Origin: Crocinitomix catalasitica ATCC 23190
GTDB taxonomy: Bacteria > Bacteroidota > Bacteroidia > Flavobacteriales_D > Crocinitomicaceae
Assembly (NCBI RefSeq): GCF_000621625.1
Contig: NZ_KK211318.1
Location: forward strand, 62,001 to 126,000
DNA: 64,000 nt
Direction of reading: 5' to 3'
The position numbers and the translations under genes were made by a program. Under the pieces are notes generated by a model. The model was given only the letters and a program-made list of their open reading frames with translations, did no database searches and was not told the origin of the DNA. Positions 1-8,952 of this stretch are shown here, piece by piece (the first letter of the stretch is position 1; the number at the start of each line of letters is the position of its first letter).

Positions 1-1
1 A

Positions 2-619
2 CGAAGTATAGAGGTGCAAACAAACCCTTTCTCATGGGACTTGGTTAATGACACGATGTATGCAATTAACTTTATTAATCATCCATTAAATGACCGAGCA
101 GAATCGATCAAAAAAATAGCATTAGATTCGTTAAAGCCATGGAGTGAAACGACAGTTTTGGATATCATTGATCAGAGTATTGATCAAGAGATGTTAACAT
201 ACAATCAACCTTATTTAGCAATTGCAGAACAATCAAAATATTTGAATCATTTTTATTTTGATGGGGTTATTTTTGATGATAAATATTGGATGGCAATTTC
301 GAATAATGACAAAATATCTATTTGGAATTACGATGGTGTCAATTGGAATACGGGTATGGATATTTCGTTGAAAATTTCTGGACCATTTTGGATTTTTGAA
401 TCAAAGAATACATTATATTTGTTGTTGATTGATGGTCAGCTTTTTAAAATTGATGATTTGTTAATAAAAGAAGTAGATCAAGTTACAAATGTTAGTCTTA
501 ATATTGGCTTAATAATTGATAACAGAGATACTGGAGAAATTTATTTTTTAGAGCAGCTGAATTCTGCACTAACAATGAATGAAAATATAAAACAATTAAG
601 TAAAAAAATATTGAATTAA
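2..619 (+). CDS. Hypothetical protein, 5' end outside window
   Basis: The reading frame is open from the left edge of the window, so the true start is probably outside; the first possible start inside is a GTG at 14. The visible part (about 200 residues) is rich in aromatic and acidic residues, with repeated short strands such as FWIFES and LYLLLIDGQLF that suggest beta structure of a propeller or repeat kind. I do not recognise a family. It ends 12 bases before a T9SS-secreted protein and may share its transcript. Confidence 0.55.
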   Translation, partial: RSIEVQTNPFSWDLVNDTMYAINFINHPLNDRAESIKKIALDSLKPWSETTVLDIIDQSIDQEMLTYNQPYLAIAEQSKYLNHFYFDGVIFDDKYWMAISNNDKISIWNYDGVNWNTGMDISLKISGPFWIFESKNTLYLLLIDGQLFKIDDLLIKEVDQVTNVSLNIGLIIDNRDTGEIYFLEQLNSALTMNENIKQLSKKILN

Positions 620-631
620 TAATAGACAATT

Positions 632-1174
632 ATGAAAAAAATTCAACTTTTGGTTTTGGGATTTGCATTGTCAACGGGGTTTGCATTTGCAGACGACGTA
701 GATATTGCTGTTGTGAATACGACGCCTGGAATGGATGATGGTTCAATAGAACTAAATATAAGCGGTGGAATAGCACCTTATCAATTCAACTGGGTTGGAC
801 CAGATGGTTTTGAGTCGAGTGAAGAAGATTTAGTCGATTTGTCAGTGGGGACTTATACTGTTACTGTAACTGATCTTTATTGTGGTTATGCTACAATGAC
901 AATTGTAGTAGAAGAGGGAGTTGTTGATGAAGCGAGTATTGGAGATGGAGAAGAACGATTTAATTTATCTATCTATCCGAATCCAACGCATGGTCAATTA
1001 CATTTAGTGAGTGAATTACCAATTGATGTTATCGTTTATAATATCCTTGGTTCTCCGGTATTGAATCAAAAGAATGTAACAGAAATTGATTTATCTGATT
1101 TTCCTTCTGGTTCTTATTTGGTGCAAGTTGCTTCAGAAAGAGGAACTATTACTAGAAAAATCAGCAAACTATAA
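632..1174 (+). CDS. Secreted SprB/PKD-like protein with T9SS sorting domain
   Basis: A 180-residue exported protein. Residues 1-20 are a signal peptide ending in AFA. Residues about 25-95 form an SprB/PKD-like beta repeat (SGGIAPYQFNW and the typical GTYTVTVTD). Residues about 112-180 are a type A T9SS C-terminal sorting domain, starting with IYPNPTHGQLHL and ending with the IDLSDFPSGSYLV pattern and a basic tail. By family knowledge it crosses the outer membrane through the T9SS and is anchored or released at the surface. The ligand is unknown. A strong terminator follows directly. Confidence 0.85.
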   Translation: MKKIQLLVLGFALSTGFAFADDVDIAVVNTTPGMDDGSIELNISGGIAPYQFNWVGPDGFESSEEDLVDLSVGTYTVTVTDLYCGYATMTIVVEEGVVDEASIGDGEERFNLSIYPNPTHGQLHLVSELPIDVIVYNILGSPVLNQKNVTEIDLSDFPSGSYLVQVASERGTITRKISKL

Positions 1175-1207
1175 AATTACCCAGAATACTGGAAAAGTAA
1201 TCTTCTT

Positions 1208-1246
1208 AAAAAACAGCAATTGGAATTCCAATTGCTGTTTTTTTTA
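1208..1246 (+). terminator. Rho-independent terminator
   Basis: Perfect inverted repeat: CAGCAATTGG at 1214-1223 and CCAATTGCTG at 1228-1237, flanked by an A-run on the left and a T-run on the right. It closes the transcript of the T9SS protein ending at 1174. Confidence 0.9.
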
Positions 1247-1249
1247 TAG

Positions 1250-1453
1250 TTTAAGTTTACGGGATAGGTATGAGGGTCTCATTTAGCATAACATTCCTAA
1301 TATCTAATCTTGCATCAAACACCATCACTATTCGGGTACCATAGGCTTGCCGAAGGTATGACGCATAAAACTACAGTGGCTTGAAGCGTATCGGTCTAAC
1401 ACGTTGTCCAACGAAGCTTTACGCGTAGTTGGATCTACCTTTTATTACCCAAA
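1250..1453. other. Intergenic segment with imperfect hairpin
   Basis: About 200 bases without a convincing gene, visibly richer in G and C than its surroundings. At 1408-1432 there is an imperfect hairpin: CCAACGAAGC, loop TTTAC, GCGTAGTTGG (8 of 10 pairs). On the minus strand a short open stretch runs through the segment, but it has no plausible start and no recognisable family. It may be a dispersed intergenic repeat or a gene remnant; no second copy is present in this window. Confidence 0.4.
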
Positions 1454-2401
1454 TTATTTTACCGAATTGATAAAATCGAGAACGTTCTTATTGATTCTTT
1501 CTTCAATGTTACTCACATCTGCTTTAACAAACTTTTCACCAGTGATTTTTTCGTATAATTCAATATAACGTTCACTAACAGTATTTACAAAAGCTTCAGG
1601 CATTTCTGGAATAGTTTGTCCATCAAGACCTTGAAAATTGTTTTCAATTAACCATTCTCTAACAAATTCTTTAGACAATTGTTTTTGTTTTTCTCCTTTA
1701 GCTTGTCTTTCTTCATATCCTTCTGCATAAAAATAGCGAGAAGAATCTGGCGTATGAATTTCATCAATCAAATAGATTTGACCGTCTTTTTTACCAAACT
1801 CGTATTTAGTATCAACAAGAATTAAACCTTGTTTGGCAGCTATTTCCGTTCCACGTTGGAATAGGGCATAAGTGAATTTCTCTAATTGGATATAATCCGC
1901 TTCAGAAACTATTCCTTGGCGAATAATCTCTTCACGAGAAATGTCTTCATCGTGACCTTCTTCAGCTTTGGTAGCTGGCGTGATGATAGGTTGCGCAAAC
2001 TTATCGTTTTCATGCATGCCTTCAGGCAATGCAACACCACATAAAACTCTTTTACCTGCTTTATATTCTCTAGCCGCATGACCAGCCATATACCCTCGAA
2101 TAACCATTTCTACTTTAAATGGTTCGCATTTATGACCAACAGCAACACTCGGGTCAGGTGTATCTAATAACCAGTTTTGCACAATGTCTTCTGTTGCTTT
2201 TAAGAATTTAGCAGCTAATTGATTTAAAACTTGTCCTTTATAAGGAATTGCTTTTGGAAGAATATAGTCAAAAGCTGAAATTCTATCCGAAGCAACGATT
2301 ACGATAAAATCGTTATTTATTGTATGTACATCTCTAACTTTTCCGTTGTAAACGGCCGTTTGACCTGGGAATTCGAAATGTGAATCTTTAATTGCGTTCA
2401 T
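1454..2401 (-). CDS. purC: SAICAR synthase (purine biosynthesis)
   Basis: Phosphoribosylaminoimidazole-succinocarboxamide synthase joins aspartate to CAIR with ATP in the de novo purine pathway (cytosol). Evidence: GKVRDVH near the N terminus (phosphate/ATP loop), [16 protein letters not shown] in the middle, [10 protein letters not shown], and the family signature [11 protein letters not shown] at about residue 217. At 315 residues it is the longer form of the family rather than the roughly 240-residue form. The phoH-like gene ends 9 bases upstream on the same strand, so the two are probably co-transcribed. Confidence 0.96.
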   Translation of the reverse strand: MNAIKDSHFEFPGQTAVYNGKVRDVHTINNDFIVIVASDRISAFDYILPKAIPYKGQVLNQLAAKFLKATEDIVQNWLLDTPDPSVAVGHKCEPFKVEMVIRGYMAGHAAREYKAGKRVLCGVALPEGMHENDKFAQPIITPATKAEEGHDEDISREEIIRQGIVSEADYIQLEKFTYALFQRGTEIAAKQGLILVDTKYEFGKKDGQIYLIDEIHTPDSSRYFYAEGYEERQAKGEKQKQLSKEFVREWLIENNFQGLDGQTIPEMPEAFVNTVSERYIELYEKITGEKFVKADVSNIEERINKNVLDFINSVK

Positions 2402-2410
2402 AATTAATTT

Positions 2411-3346
2411 TTAATCTTCTTGAAAAGCGTCTATTATTTTTTTAACTAAGTGATGTCTAATTACATCGCTGGTTGTCAGTTTAACGATGTCAATTCCTTC
2501 AACCGATTCTAAGCGATCAACAGCGTATGTTAATCCTGATTTTTGGTTTTTAGGTAAGTCAATTTGCGTGTGATCTCCAGTAATTACAAATTTGGCATGT
2601 CTTCCCATTCTGGTTAAAAACATTTTCATTTGATTTACGGTTGTGTTTTGAGCCTCATCTAAAATTACAAAGGCATTATCTAAAGTTCGTCCACGCATAA
2701 ATGCCAATGGAGCGATCTCTATCACACCGTTCTCAACGTATTCTAAAAGTTTTTCAGTTGGAATCATATCGCGTAAACCATCGTATAGTGGTTGTAAATA
2801 GGGATCTAATTTTTCCTTTAAATCGCCAGGTAAAAAACCTAAGTTTTCACCTGCTTCAACTGCCGGTCTTGTCAGTACAATCCGACGCACCTCTTTATTT
2901 TTTAAGGCTCTTACTGCTAAAGCAACTGCTGTATATGTTTTACCTGTTCCAGCTGGACCGATAGCAAAAACCATATCATTCTCTACACTCGCCTTAACAA
3001 GTTTACGCTGATTTGCTGTTCGAGCTTTAATTAAATTACCTCGAACACCATGTACAATTGTATCACCAAAATCTTTAAAAGGAATTGATTCTGTTTCCTT
3101 TAGCATTAAAGTCTCAATATTGTTTTCAGTTAAGCTATTAAACTCTCCTATATATGCGGTTAATAACGAAAGCTTCTTTTCAAATTCCTCAATCAAAGCG
3201 GGATCTCCAATAACTTTAATAATATTACCTCTAGCTATTAATTTTAATTTGGGAAAATAATTCCCAATTAATTTTAATTTCTGGTCATTCACACCAAATA
3301 AGTCCATTGGTGAAATACCAGTAATTTCAATGATTTTTTCTTGCAA
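2411..3346 (-). CDS. PhoH-family ATPase
   Basis: A 311-residue PhoH-like P-loop NTPase. Residues about 20-100 are the small N-terminal domain of the family. Walker A is GPAGTGKT at 130-137, and Walker B/DEAQ is FVILDEAQN near 228. The motifs LTRPAVEAGENLGFLPGD and TGDHTQIDLP are typical of the PhoH superfamily-1-helicase-like core. The role is probably RNA metabolism, by family knowledge. The start appears to be TTG at 3346; the next in-frame ATG would remove 13 conserved-looking residues. A possible -7 box on this strand lies at 3407-3414. Confidence 0.92.
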   Translation of the reverse strand: MQEKIIEITGISPMDLFGVNDQKLKLIGNYFPKLKLIARGNIIKVIGDPALIEEFEKKLSLLTAYIGEFNSLTENNIETLMLKETESIPFKDFGDTIVHGVRGNLIKARTANQRKLVKASVENDMVFAIGPAGTGKTYTAVALAVRALKNKEVRRIVLTRPAVEAGENLGFLPGDLKEKLDPYLQPLYDGLRDMIPTEKLLEYVENGVIEIAPLAFMRGRTLDNAFVILDEAQNTTVNQMKMFLTRMGRHAKFVITGDHTQIDLPKNQKSGLTYAVDRLESVEGIDIVKLTTSDVIRHHLVKKIIDAFQED

Positions 3347-3479
3347 AATTTTAGTTAATTATAGTCGTTTAATTTTAGTTTAGTAAAAATTAAACTTAAT
3401 TTTGAACAAAATTAGAATTTTCTCTTTACTAGTAAATGCAATTTAAATAAAAGTATTGTATTTTGTATCAAGGAATGGC

Positions 3480-4343
3480 ATGCAAATAATAACATTAACT
3501 ACGGACCTCGGATTATCTGACCATTATGTGGCCGCGCTAAAAGGGCAGCTATATGGCAGTTTGAATAATGTCCAAGTTGTTGATATATCGCATGACGTTC
3601 AGGCTTTTAATATTGCACAAACGGCATTCTTTCTGAATAATGTTTTTGACGATTTTCCAAAAGGTACCATCCACTTCTTAGGTGTAGATGCTTTACCTAA
3701 AATTAATATTGGAAATCCTTCTTTAAATCTTTATCCACTTGTAATGAAATTAAGAGGACAATACATTGTTGGTTGTGATAATGGTGTTTTCTCTTTAATA
3801 AATGATTATCAAGATGCTGAAATGCTAATTAGAATTGATGACTTTAGTGCGAAGTTAGCCTTGAGACATCCTACAAAATATATTTATTTACCTACAATTC
3901 AGAAAATTGCAGAAGGTGTTGACTTAAACGAAATAGGTGAGGTTACGACCGATTTGAAGAAAGTATTTACAACACAACCTATTCTTACTGTTGATCTGAT
4001 TAAAGGTGCGGTGATTCATATTGACAAATACGGGAACGTGATTACGAATATTACGGAGAAATTGTTTAACGAGGTGGGTAAAGGGAATCCATTCACAATT
4101 TATTTTAAGAACGCTAGGTATTTTATCGAAACCATTTCAACCAATTATCACGATGTGCCTACCGCTGAGAAATTAGCGCTATTCAATGAAAATGGCTTTT
4201 TAGAAATTGCGATAAATAAAGGTGTGAGTGGAAATGGAGGTGGAGCAGGTCCCTTATTAGGGTTGAATGTAAATGATATTGTTAGAATGGAGTTTCATCC
4301 TAAAGGATCAAAAGATAATATCGAATCATTATTTAATAATTAA
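3480..4343 (+). CDS. SAM hydroxide adenosyltransferase (S-adenosylmethionine hydrolase)
   Basis: A DUF62-family enzyme of 287 residues that hydrolyses S-adenosylmethionine to adenosine and methionine. Evidence: the N terminus IITLTTDLGLSDHYVAALKG (metal/nucleoside-binding DxG segment), VVDISHDVQAFNIAQTAFFL, and the C-terminal SGNGGGAGPLLGLNVND, all typical of the family. The frame opens earlier at a TTG (3456), but the ATG at 3480 places the conserved strand at the N terminus and is preferred. It is divergent from phoH. Confidence 0.9.
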   Translation: MQIITLTTDLGLSDHYVAALKGQLYGSLNNVQVVDISHDVQAFNIAQTAFFLNNVFDDFPKGTIHFLGVDALPKINIGNPSLNLYPLVMKLRGQYIVGCDNGVFSLINDYQDAEMLIRIDDFSAKLALRHPTKYIYLPTIQKIAEGVDLNEIGEVTTDLKKVFTTQPILTVDLIKGAVIHIDKYGNVITNITEKLFNEVGKGNPFTIYFKNARYFIETISTNYHDVPTAEKLALFNENGFLEIAINKGVSGNGGGAGPLLGLNVNDIVRMEFHPKGSKDNIESLFNN

Positions 4344-4359
4344 TAAAAGCATTGTTATT

Positions 4360-4665
4360 ATGAGTATACAGCGAATTGTTAAAATGACATTCGGTGCAGA
4401 ATATTGCAAAGAATTTGAAGATTATTTTGATGAAATTAAGGACGCAGTTGGTGGACAGCCAGGTTGCAATGGCGTTAAATTATTGCGTGATATTTCTGAA
4501 AATGGGGTTTATTTTACTTATAGTATTTGGGACAATGAGAAAAGTCTTAATAATTATAGACATACAGAGCTTTTTGGACAAGTTTGGCCTAAAGTTAAGG
4601 CATGGTTCGTTGCTAAACCAGAAGCATGGAGTACAGAAATTTTTTGTGAATCAAACAATTTATAG
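4360..4665 (+). CDS. Antibiotic-biosynthesis monooxygenase-like (ABM fold) protein
   Basis: A 101-residue protein with a dimeric alpha/beta-barrel (ABM/ferredoxin-like) pattern: RIVKMTF at the start, EYFDEI helix, then YFTYSIWDNEKSLNNYRHTELFGQVWPKVKAWF, which resembles the conserved W and H of this superfamily. The ATG at 4360 was chosen because the upstream extension overlaps the preceding gene. The substrate is unknown; many such proteins are not oxygenases at all. The stop TAG overlaps the GTG start of the next gene. Confidence 0.8.
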   Translation: MSIQRIVKMTFGAEYCKEFEDYFDEIKDAVGGQPGCNGVKLLRDISENGVYFTYSIWDNEKSLNNYRHTELFGQVWPKVKAWFVAKPEAWSTEIFCESNNL

Positions 4666-5207
4666 TGAAGTATATTTTAATTTTTATTTTCTTAAGTAGT
4701 CAGTTTATTAATGCGCAAATTGTTGATTTAGACGAAGACGATATTGCTCGAATGGAATTTTCAGGAGTCTTTAAAAGTGCATTGTCTATTGAGCTTGGAG
4801 GAGGGACAGGTTTCGCAGGATTGGCTTTCGATCATTTTTTACGTGAGAAACTTCGCATGGGAATTAGCGTAGGTTACCCAGCAACTGGAGCTAATTTTAA
4901 AGTTTATCCTTTTGGAATTGATAGACATAAAGCATGCTGGAATATTGGTTGGAGATCTACCGCTTTTTTAACAGCGAATGATCCGCTATTTTTAATGCAT
5001 AATTTGCCTATTGGTATTTCAGTCTTCGGAAAGAATCAAATCAACTTTGAAATTGATTTTGGGCCTGCTTATTCACACGCATTAAAGAGTACCGATGTAT
5101 TGACAGGTTTTTCAAAGAATTTATATTTCTGGGGAGGAGTTAAAATTGGTTACCGTTTTTCATTTTACTCGATGAAACGAGCAAGACAATTGAATAAACT
5201 TGATTAA
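4665..5207 (+). CDS. Exported hypothetical protein
   Basis: A 180-residue protein with a signal peptide (hydrophobic stretch ending INAQ at about residue 18). The mature part alternates hydrophobic and polar residues (FKSALSIELGGGTGFAGLAFD, LRMGISVGYP), suggesting a small outer-membrane beta structure. The start is a GTG that overlaps the stop of the ABM-like gene by one base, so translation is likely coupled. No family recognised. Confidence 0.7.
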   Translation: MKYILIFIFLSSQFINAQIVDLDEDDIARMEFSGVFKSALSIELGGGTGFAGLAFDHFLREKLRMGISVGYPATGANFKVYPFGIDRHKACWNIGWRSTAFLTANDPLFLMHNLPIGISVFGKNQINFEIDFGPAYSHALKSTDVLTGFSKNLYFWGGVKIGYRFSFYSMKRARQLNKLD

Positions 5208-5249
5208 TCTTCTTTATTCACGAGTTTACTAAGATGTCAGTATTAAACG

Positions 5250-5281
5250 ATAAAAGCCGATTCAAAAGAATCGACTTTTAT
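5250..5281. terminator. Bidirectional terminator
   Basis: Stem of 14 bases with one mismatch (arms 5250-5263 and 5268-5281, loop AAAA). A- and T-rich outer ends make it usable from both directions. It sits between convergent genes ending at 5207 (+) and 5326 (-). Confidence 0.85.
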
Positions 5282-5325
5282 GACAATTGAATTCATATTT
5301 GAACCCTCATTTAAGGAGCAACCGT

Positions 5326-5808
5326 CTAGATTTTTTCTAAAACTAAAATTAATTCTTCGATACTTAAAACAGTTGCTCTCTGAAATATTATTTCGTATTT
5401 CTCATTTAAAATACTTAATGTTGGATAAGCTAAATTCCCATCAATTGTTGCCAATTGTTTTGCTATTTCATGCACACCTGTATTGTTCCCCGAAGGTTTA
5501 AAATTGAACTTTTCACCTGCAAAAAGAACCTCTTCTTTACTTTCTGCATCGAATGAGATGAAATAAAAGTCCTCATTTAAATGCTTAATTACTTCTTTGT
5601 CTTTTAAAGTAACTGATAGCATTTGTGCACAGTATTTACACCAGTCTGTATGAAAGAAAATGACCATACTTTTTGGGGTAATCGTATTTAAACTATCTGC
5701 CTTTTCAAAAGTATAAGTCTTAAGTTCGTTATTTTGACTGAAGGATTGTAAAGGCAAAGAACTAAAGAGGAATACAAATACTACAATCGATTTAATTTTT
5801 TTGATCAT
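5326..5808 (-). CDS. Periplasmic thioredoxin-family protein
   Basis: A 160-residue exported thioredoxin-like protein. The signal peptide covers about residues 1-25. The redox motif is WCKYC (Cys57, Cys60) in FFHTDWCKYCAQM. A proline-containing segment LAYPTLSI (about residue 130) matches the thioredoxin cis-Pro loop. It probably reduces or oxidises disulfides in the periplasm. It lies 13 bases downstream of the TonB-dependent receptor and is likely co-transcribed, which suggests a role linked to that metal-uptake unit. Confidence 0.88.
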   Translation of the reverse strand: MIKKIKSIVVFVFLFSSLPLQSFSQNNELKTYTFEKADSLNTITPKSMVIFFHTDWCKYCAQMLSVTLKDKEVIKHLNEDFYFISFDAESKEEVLFAGEKFNFKPSGNNTGVHEIAKQLATIDGNLAYPTLSILNEKYEIIFQRATVLSIEELILVLEKI

Positions 5809-5821
5809 AAGGAATTGGGCT

Positions 5822-8113
5822 TTATTTTAAATAAAAACGGAGGCCAAGAAAAGCTCTTATTCCTTGATTAGGAGCATAAACATAAGCGGGATCAAATGTC
5901 AAACCGTATGGATTGTTGGCCGTTGGAATGACATCACCATTGTCGGCAAAACTTACATTTTTATCAAATGGATCATGGGCTCTCGCAATCATTTCTGTAT
6001 TCATGTTTTTCCAAGGGGTCCAATTCAATAAGTTTTTTACACCTGCATAGATTTCAAGTCCTTTATATTTTTTAAAAGTTTTGGTCACTTGAATATTTTG
6101 GATACTCCACCAAGGTGATGTTGACGGTCTCGGATCATCTGAACCTAAAGTCGGTAAATCCATTGGGCCATAAAGGTTGCCCGTATAGTCAACTTTTAAA
6201 CCAGCTTTTGGGAATTTATAACCAATGGTCCAAGTACCTGTGAATTGTTCGGTAAGCTCTTGTCTTTCTTTGACACTGTTGTTTACGCTATAAACTTCCA
6301 TTGCTGTTCCACCCAATAAAGCGGTAAGGTTTTTATAAGAGATGTCAATATTTAAAGATATGCCATTCGAGATCGCATGACCATCAAGGTTATCATAAAT
6401 AATCTGATTTGGATTGGTGTCATAGTCAGCAAATATTTTATTGTCAAAATAGGTGTAAAAAGCTGTGAAGTCGAAGGTCATCAATAAGCCGTTTTTAGTA
6501 AATACTTTTTGAATCATATTTAAATTCCCATTCCATGACGTTTCTGGGTTTAAATCTGAAAGGAAAACAATTTCTCTAGCGCCGGTTAAAGCGGCATGGT
6601 CTTCTGTGAAAACATTCGCTACACGATAACCACTTCCTCCACTTATGCGAATGATACTTTTCTTATTTCTAGAATTCCATTTATAATTAATTCTTGGGGT
6701 ATAGATATTGCCGTGTAATGAATTGTAGTCGTAACGCATACCTAATAATATTTTATTTTGCGTATTTAAACTGATTTCATCTTGAACAAATATGCCAGGT
6801 AGAATGGTGTTTGAAGGTTGATTTTTCGTCAACGTATAATCACTTGTCGCTGGTGTATTGTCATCATAATAGGTATATCGAAGGGCAACACCCGATAATA
6901 GCTCTTGTCTTCGACCAATTTTTTTATTCCAATTAAACTGCCCAAAAGCAATGCGTTGGTCTGCAATATACCAAGTGTCACCATAAACAGAATTCTGTTT
7001 GTGTTGGTTCATGCTAAAGTTAAAGAAAACGGCTTCTTTTATCGGTAATTGATAAGTTCCGAACACTTCCCATCTATTGGTATAGATACTTTCACCATAA
7101 ATTTTATCACCACCTCTATTGGCAGGCGTCCAATCAAGTTCGCCTCCCCAACGGTCTTCATAAACATAACGACCGGCAATGGTAAATAGCTTATCGTCCT
7201 TACGTTCTAAATTCCATTTATTGAAGATTGAAATTCTATTTTGTTGTGTTAAGTCTGTGAAATTATCGTTGTTATTGTCTGTTAACTGGTTGAAGTTGAA
7301 ATAATTTACACCAATTAAAGCTTGCAGTTTTTTACCGATTTTTATTTTACCGGCGAGATCTGCATTTATTTCACCCCAACTGGTTGCAAATGCATCTGCT
7401 GAGAATAAAGGTGCATTGGTTGGAGCCTTTGTGATAATATTTACCAACCCTCCAACAGCTTCAGAACCATAAAGTGTAGAAGCAGGACCTTTTACAATTT
7501 CAACTCTTTCAATTAATGACTGGGGAATACCACTGAGTCCATATACTGTAGACAGTCCACTGACAATTGGCATCCCATCAATCAATATCATTGTATATGG
7601 ACCTTCTAAACCATTAATATGAATGTCACCAGTATTACAGACTGAACAATTGACTTGCGGTCTTACCCCATTAACATTGGACAGCGCTTCATAAACTGAA
7701 GGACTAGGATTCGATTTGAAAAATTCGGTGGTGTAAACCTCTACTGGTACTGGACTATCTAACTTAGACATTGGTTTCATCGTTCCAGATATAACAACTT
7801 CGTTCAAGTTTTTGTCGCTTTTGATGAGGTTGATGTCCAAAGTCATGTTTTGACCTTTCGCTAATACTATCGTGTCATTGTGTATATTAAAACCAATCGC
7901 AGTAACGATTAAAATATAAGCTTGTGGTGATAAATTGGTTAAGGTAAATGCGCCGTTCATATCTGATATAACGCCACCTTTTGTATGAAGTAGATTTACT
8001 TTTGCAAAAGGAATCGCTTCTCCGTCAGAAGATACTATTCCTGTTATCTGAGCATTTTGGCAGTAAGTTGTAATGGAAAATTGAATTATAAATAGTAAAA
8101 ATATCGATCTCAT
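5822..8113 (-). CDS. TonB-dependent outer-membrane receptor
   Basis: A 763-residue receptor. Signal peptide at 1-19; carboxypeptidase-like regulatory (CarboxypepD_reg) domain at about 20-100; plug domain at about 115-230 with GLEGPYTMILIDGMP and VEIVKGPASTLYGSEAVGG; the remainder is a beta-barrel ending in LGLRFYLK with the usual aromatic-rich terminal strand. The plug carries a CxxC pair (NCSVC, Cys156/Cys159). Two DtxR-type palindromes and a -7 box (8155-8162) lie in the divergent region shared with a DtxR gene, so a metal or metal chelate is the likely substrate (inference). Confidence 0.93.
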   Translation of the reverse strand: MRSIFLLFIIQFSITTYCQNAQITGIVSSDGEAIPFAKVNLLHTKGGVISDMNGAFTLTNLSPQAYILIVTAIGFNIHNDTIVLAKGQNMTLDINLIKSDKNLNEVVISGTMKPMSKLDSPVPVEVYTTEFFKSNPSPSVYEALSNVNGVRPQVNCSVCNTGDIHINGLEGPYTMILIDGMPIVSGLSTVYGLSGIPQSLIERVEIVKGPASTLYGSEAVGGLVNIITKAPTNAPLFSADAFATSWGEINADLAGKIKIGKKLQALIGVNYFNFNQLTDNNNDNFTDLTQQNRISIFNKWNLERKDDKLFTIAGRYVYEDRWGGELDWTPANRGGDKIYGESIYTNRWEVFGTYQLPIKEAVFFNFSMNQHKQNSVYGDTWYIADQRIAFGQFNWNKKIGRRQELLSGVALRYTYYDDNTPATSDYTLTKNQPSNTILPGIFVQDEISLNTQNKILLGMRYDYNSLHGNIYTPRINYKWNSRNKKSIIRISGGSGYRVANVFTEDHAALTGAREIVFLSDLNPETSWNGNLNMIQKVFTKNGLLMTFDFTAFYTYFDNKIFADYDTNPNQIIYDNLDGHAISNGISLNIDISYKNLTALLGGTAMEVYSVNNSVKERQELTEQFTGTWTIGYKFPKAGLKVDYTGNLYGPMDLPTLGSDDPRPSTSPWWSIQNIQVTKTFKKYKGLEIYAGVKNLLNWTPWKNMNTEMIARAHDPFDKNVSFADNGDVIPTANNPYGLTFDPAYVYAPNQGIRAFLGLRFYLK

Positions 8114-8122
8114 AAATATTTA

Positions 8123-8138
8123 TTTAGTCTTATCTAAA
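8123..8138. promoter_or_regulatory. DtxR/MntR-type operator 1
   Basis: Inverted repeat TTTAG - TCTTAT - CTAAA between the TonB receptor and the DtxR gene. It lies downstream of the -7 box of the receptor, where a bound repressor would block its transcription. The half-site TTAG..CTAA matches the general DtxR-family operator pattern. Confidence 0.7.
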
Positions 8139-8154
8139 AAATGAATCATTAAGG

Positions 8155-8162
8155 CAAATATA
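8155..8162 (-). promoter_or_regulatory. -7 box of TonB receptor
   Basis: Read on the minus strand the sequence is TATATTTG, a perfect TAnnTTTG. It is about 40 bases upstream of the receptor start and is flanked by the two DtxR-type palindromes. Confidence 0.6.
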
Positions 8163-8163
8163 A

Positions 8164-8185
8164 TTAGTTAGATTTGTCTAACAAA
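8164..8185. promoter_or_regulatory. DtxR/MntR-type operator 2
   Basis: Inverted repeat GTTAGA - TTTG - TCTAAC (8167-8182), with two further matching pairs outside. It lies just upstream of the receptor -7 box and about 20 bases upstream of the DtxR -7 box, so it could control both divergent transcripts. Confidence 0.7.
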
Positions 8186-8205
8186 TAAAAAAACACATTT
8201 TTATT

Positions 8206-8213
8206 TATCTTTG
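8206..8213 (+). promoter_or_regulatory. -7 box of DtxR gene
   Basis: TATCTTTG matches TAnnTTTG, 17 bases upstream of the ATG at 8231. A convincing -33 box is not visible. Confidence 0.55.
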
Positions 8214-8230
8214 TTATAGAAAATCACCCA

Positions 8231-8893
8231 ATGGCAACGGAAACAAAAGAAAACTACTTAAAGGCAATGCGCTCGATTAGCCAGTTTCAAAAAGATGTTA
8301 CAATCACAGCGCTCGCTAAAAAGATGGAGGTTAGTAAACCTACAGCGAACAATATGGTAAAGAAAATGCAGGAGATTGGCTGGGTGAAATATGAAAAATA
8401 CAAACCATTAACGCTAACATTAAAAGGCAATAAAACGGCGTCCTTGATTGTGCGCAAGCATCGCTTAGCAGAAATGTTTCTCGTTCAAAATATGGGCTTT
8501 AATAAAGATGAGGTTCACGATATTGCTGAACAACTTGAGCATATTCATTCTCCCAAGTTTTTTGATCGAATGGATGAAATTTTAAAGACTCCAAAATACG
8601 ACCCTCATGGATCTCCTATCCCTGATAAGGATGGCGTTCTTCCACCAGAAGTTGAGGTTAAACTATCAACGTTGAAAGTGGGAGAGAAGGGAATTATTAA
8701 TGGCTTTTTAAAACAAAATAAGGCTTTTGATCTATTGATGGCGCAACATGAAATAAAGTTGGGTAAGTCGTTCGAATTGACAGGAATTGAACCTTTCGAT
8801 TATAGTTTTAGCCTATGTTTTAATGGAGAAGACATTAAAGTATTGTCTTTGGAGGCTTGTGAAAGTATTTGGGTGATACTTGTTGACCAATAG
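8231..8893 (+). CDS. DtxR/MntR-family metal-dependent regulator
   Basis: A 220-residue regulator. Residues about 1-62 form the winged helix (ALAKKMEVSKPTANNMVKKM). Residues about 65-140 are the metal-binding/dimerisation domain with RKHRLAEMFL and EVHDIAEQLEHIHSP, containing the His/Glu ligands of this family, then PKYDPHGSPIPDKDG. Residues about 150-220 match the C-terminal FeoA/SH3-like domain. It is divergent from the TonB receptor across two palindromic operators, so it is the likely regulator of that receptor. Confidence 0.93.
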   Translation: MATETKENYLKAMRSISQFQKDVTITALAKKMEVSKPTANNMVKKMQEIGWVKYEKYKPLTLTLKGNKTASLIVRKHRLAEMFLVQNMGFNKDEVHDIAEQLEHIHSPKFFDRMDEILKTPKYDPHGSPIPDKDGVLPPEVEVKLSTLKVGEKGIINGFLKQNKAFDLLMAQHEIKLGKSFELTGIEPFDYSFSLCFNGEDIKVLSLEACESIWVILVDQ

Positions 8894-8896
8894 CCA

Positions 8897-8929
8897 AAAA
8901 AAAGTCACCTCAATGAGATGACTTTTAAT
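8897..8929. terminator. Bidirectional terminator
   Basis: Arms AAAAGTCA (8900-8907) and TGACTTTT (8919-8926) with an inner CTC/GAG pairing, between convergent dtxR-like (+) and ndk (-) genes. Confidence 0.8.
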
Positions 8930-8952
8930 TTTATTTATCGTTGATTAGATAA

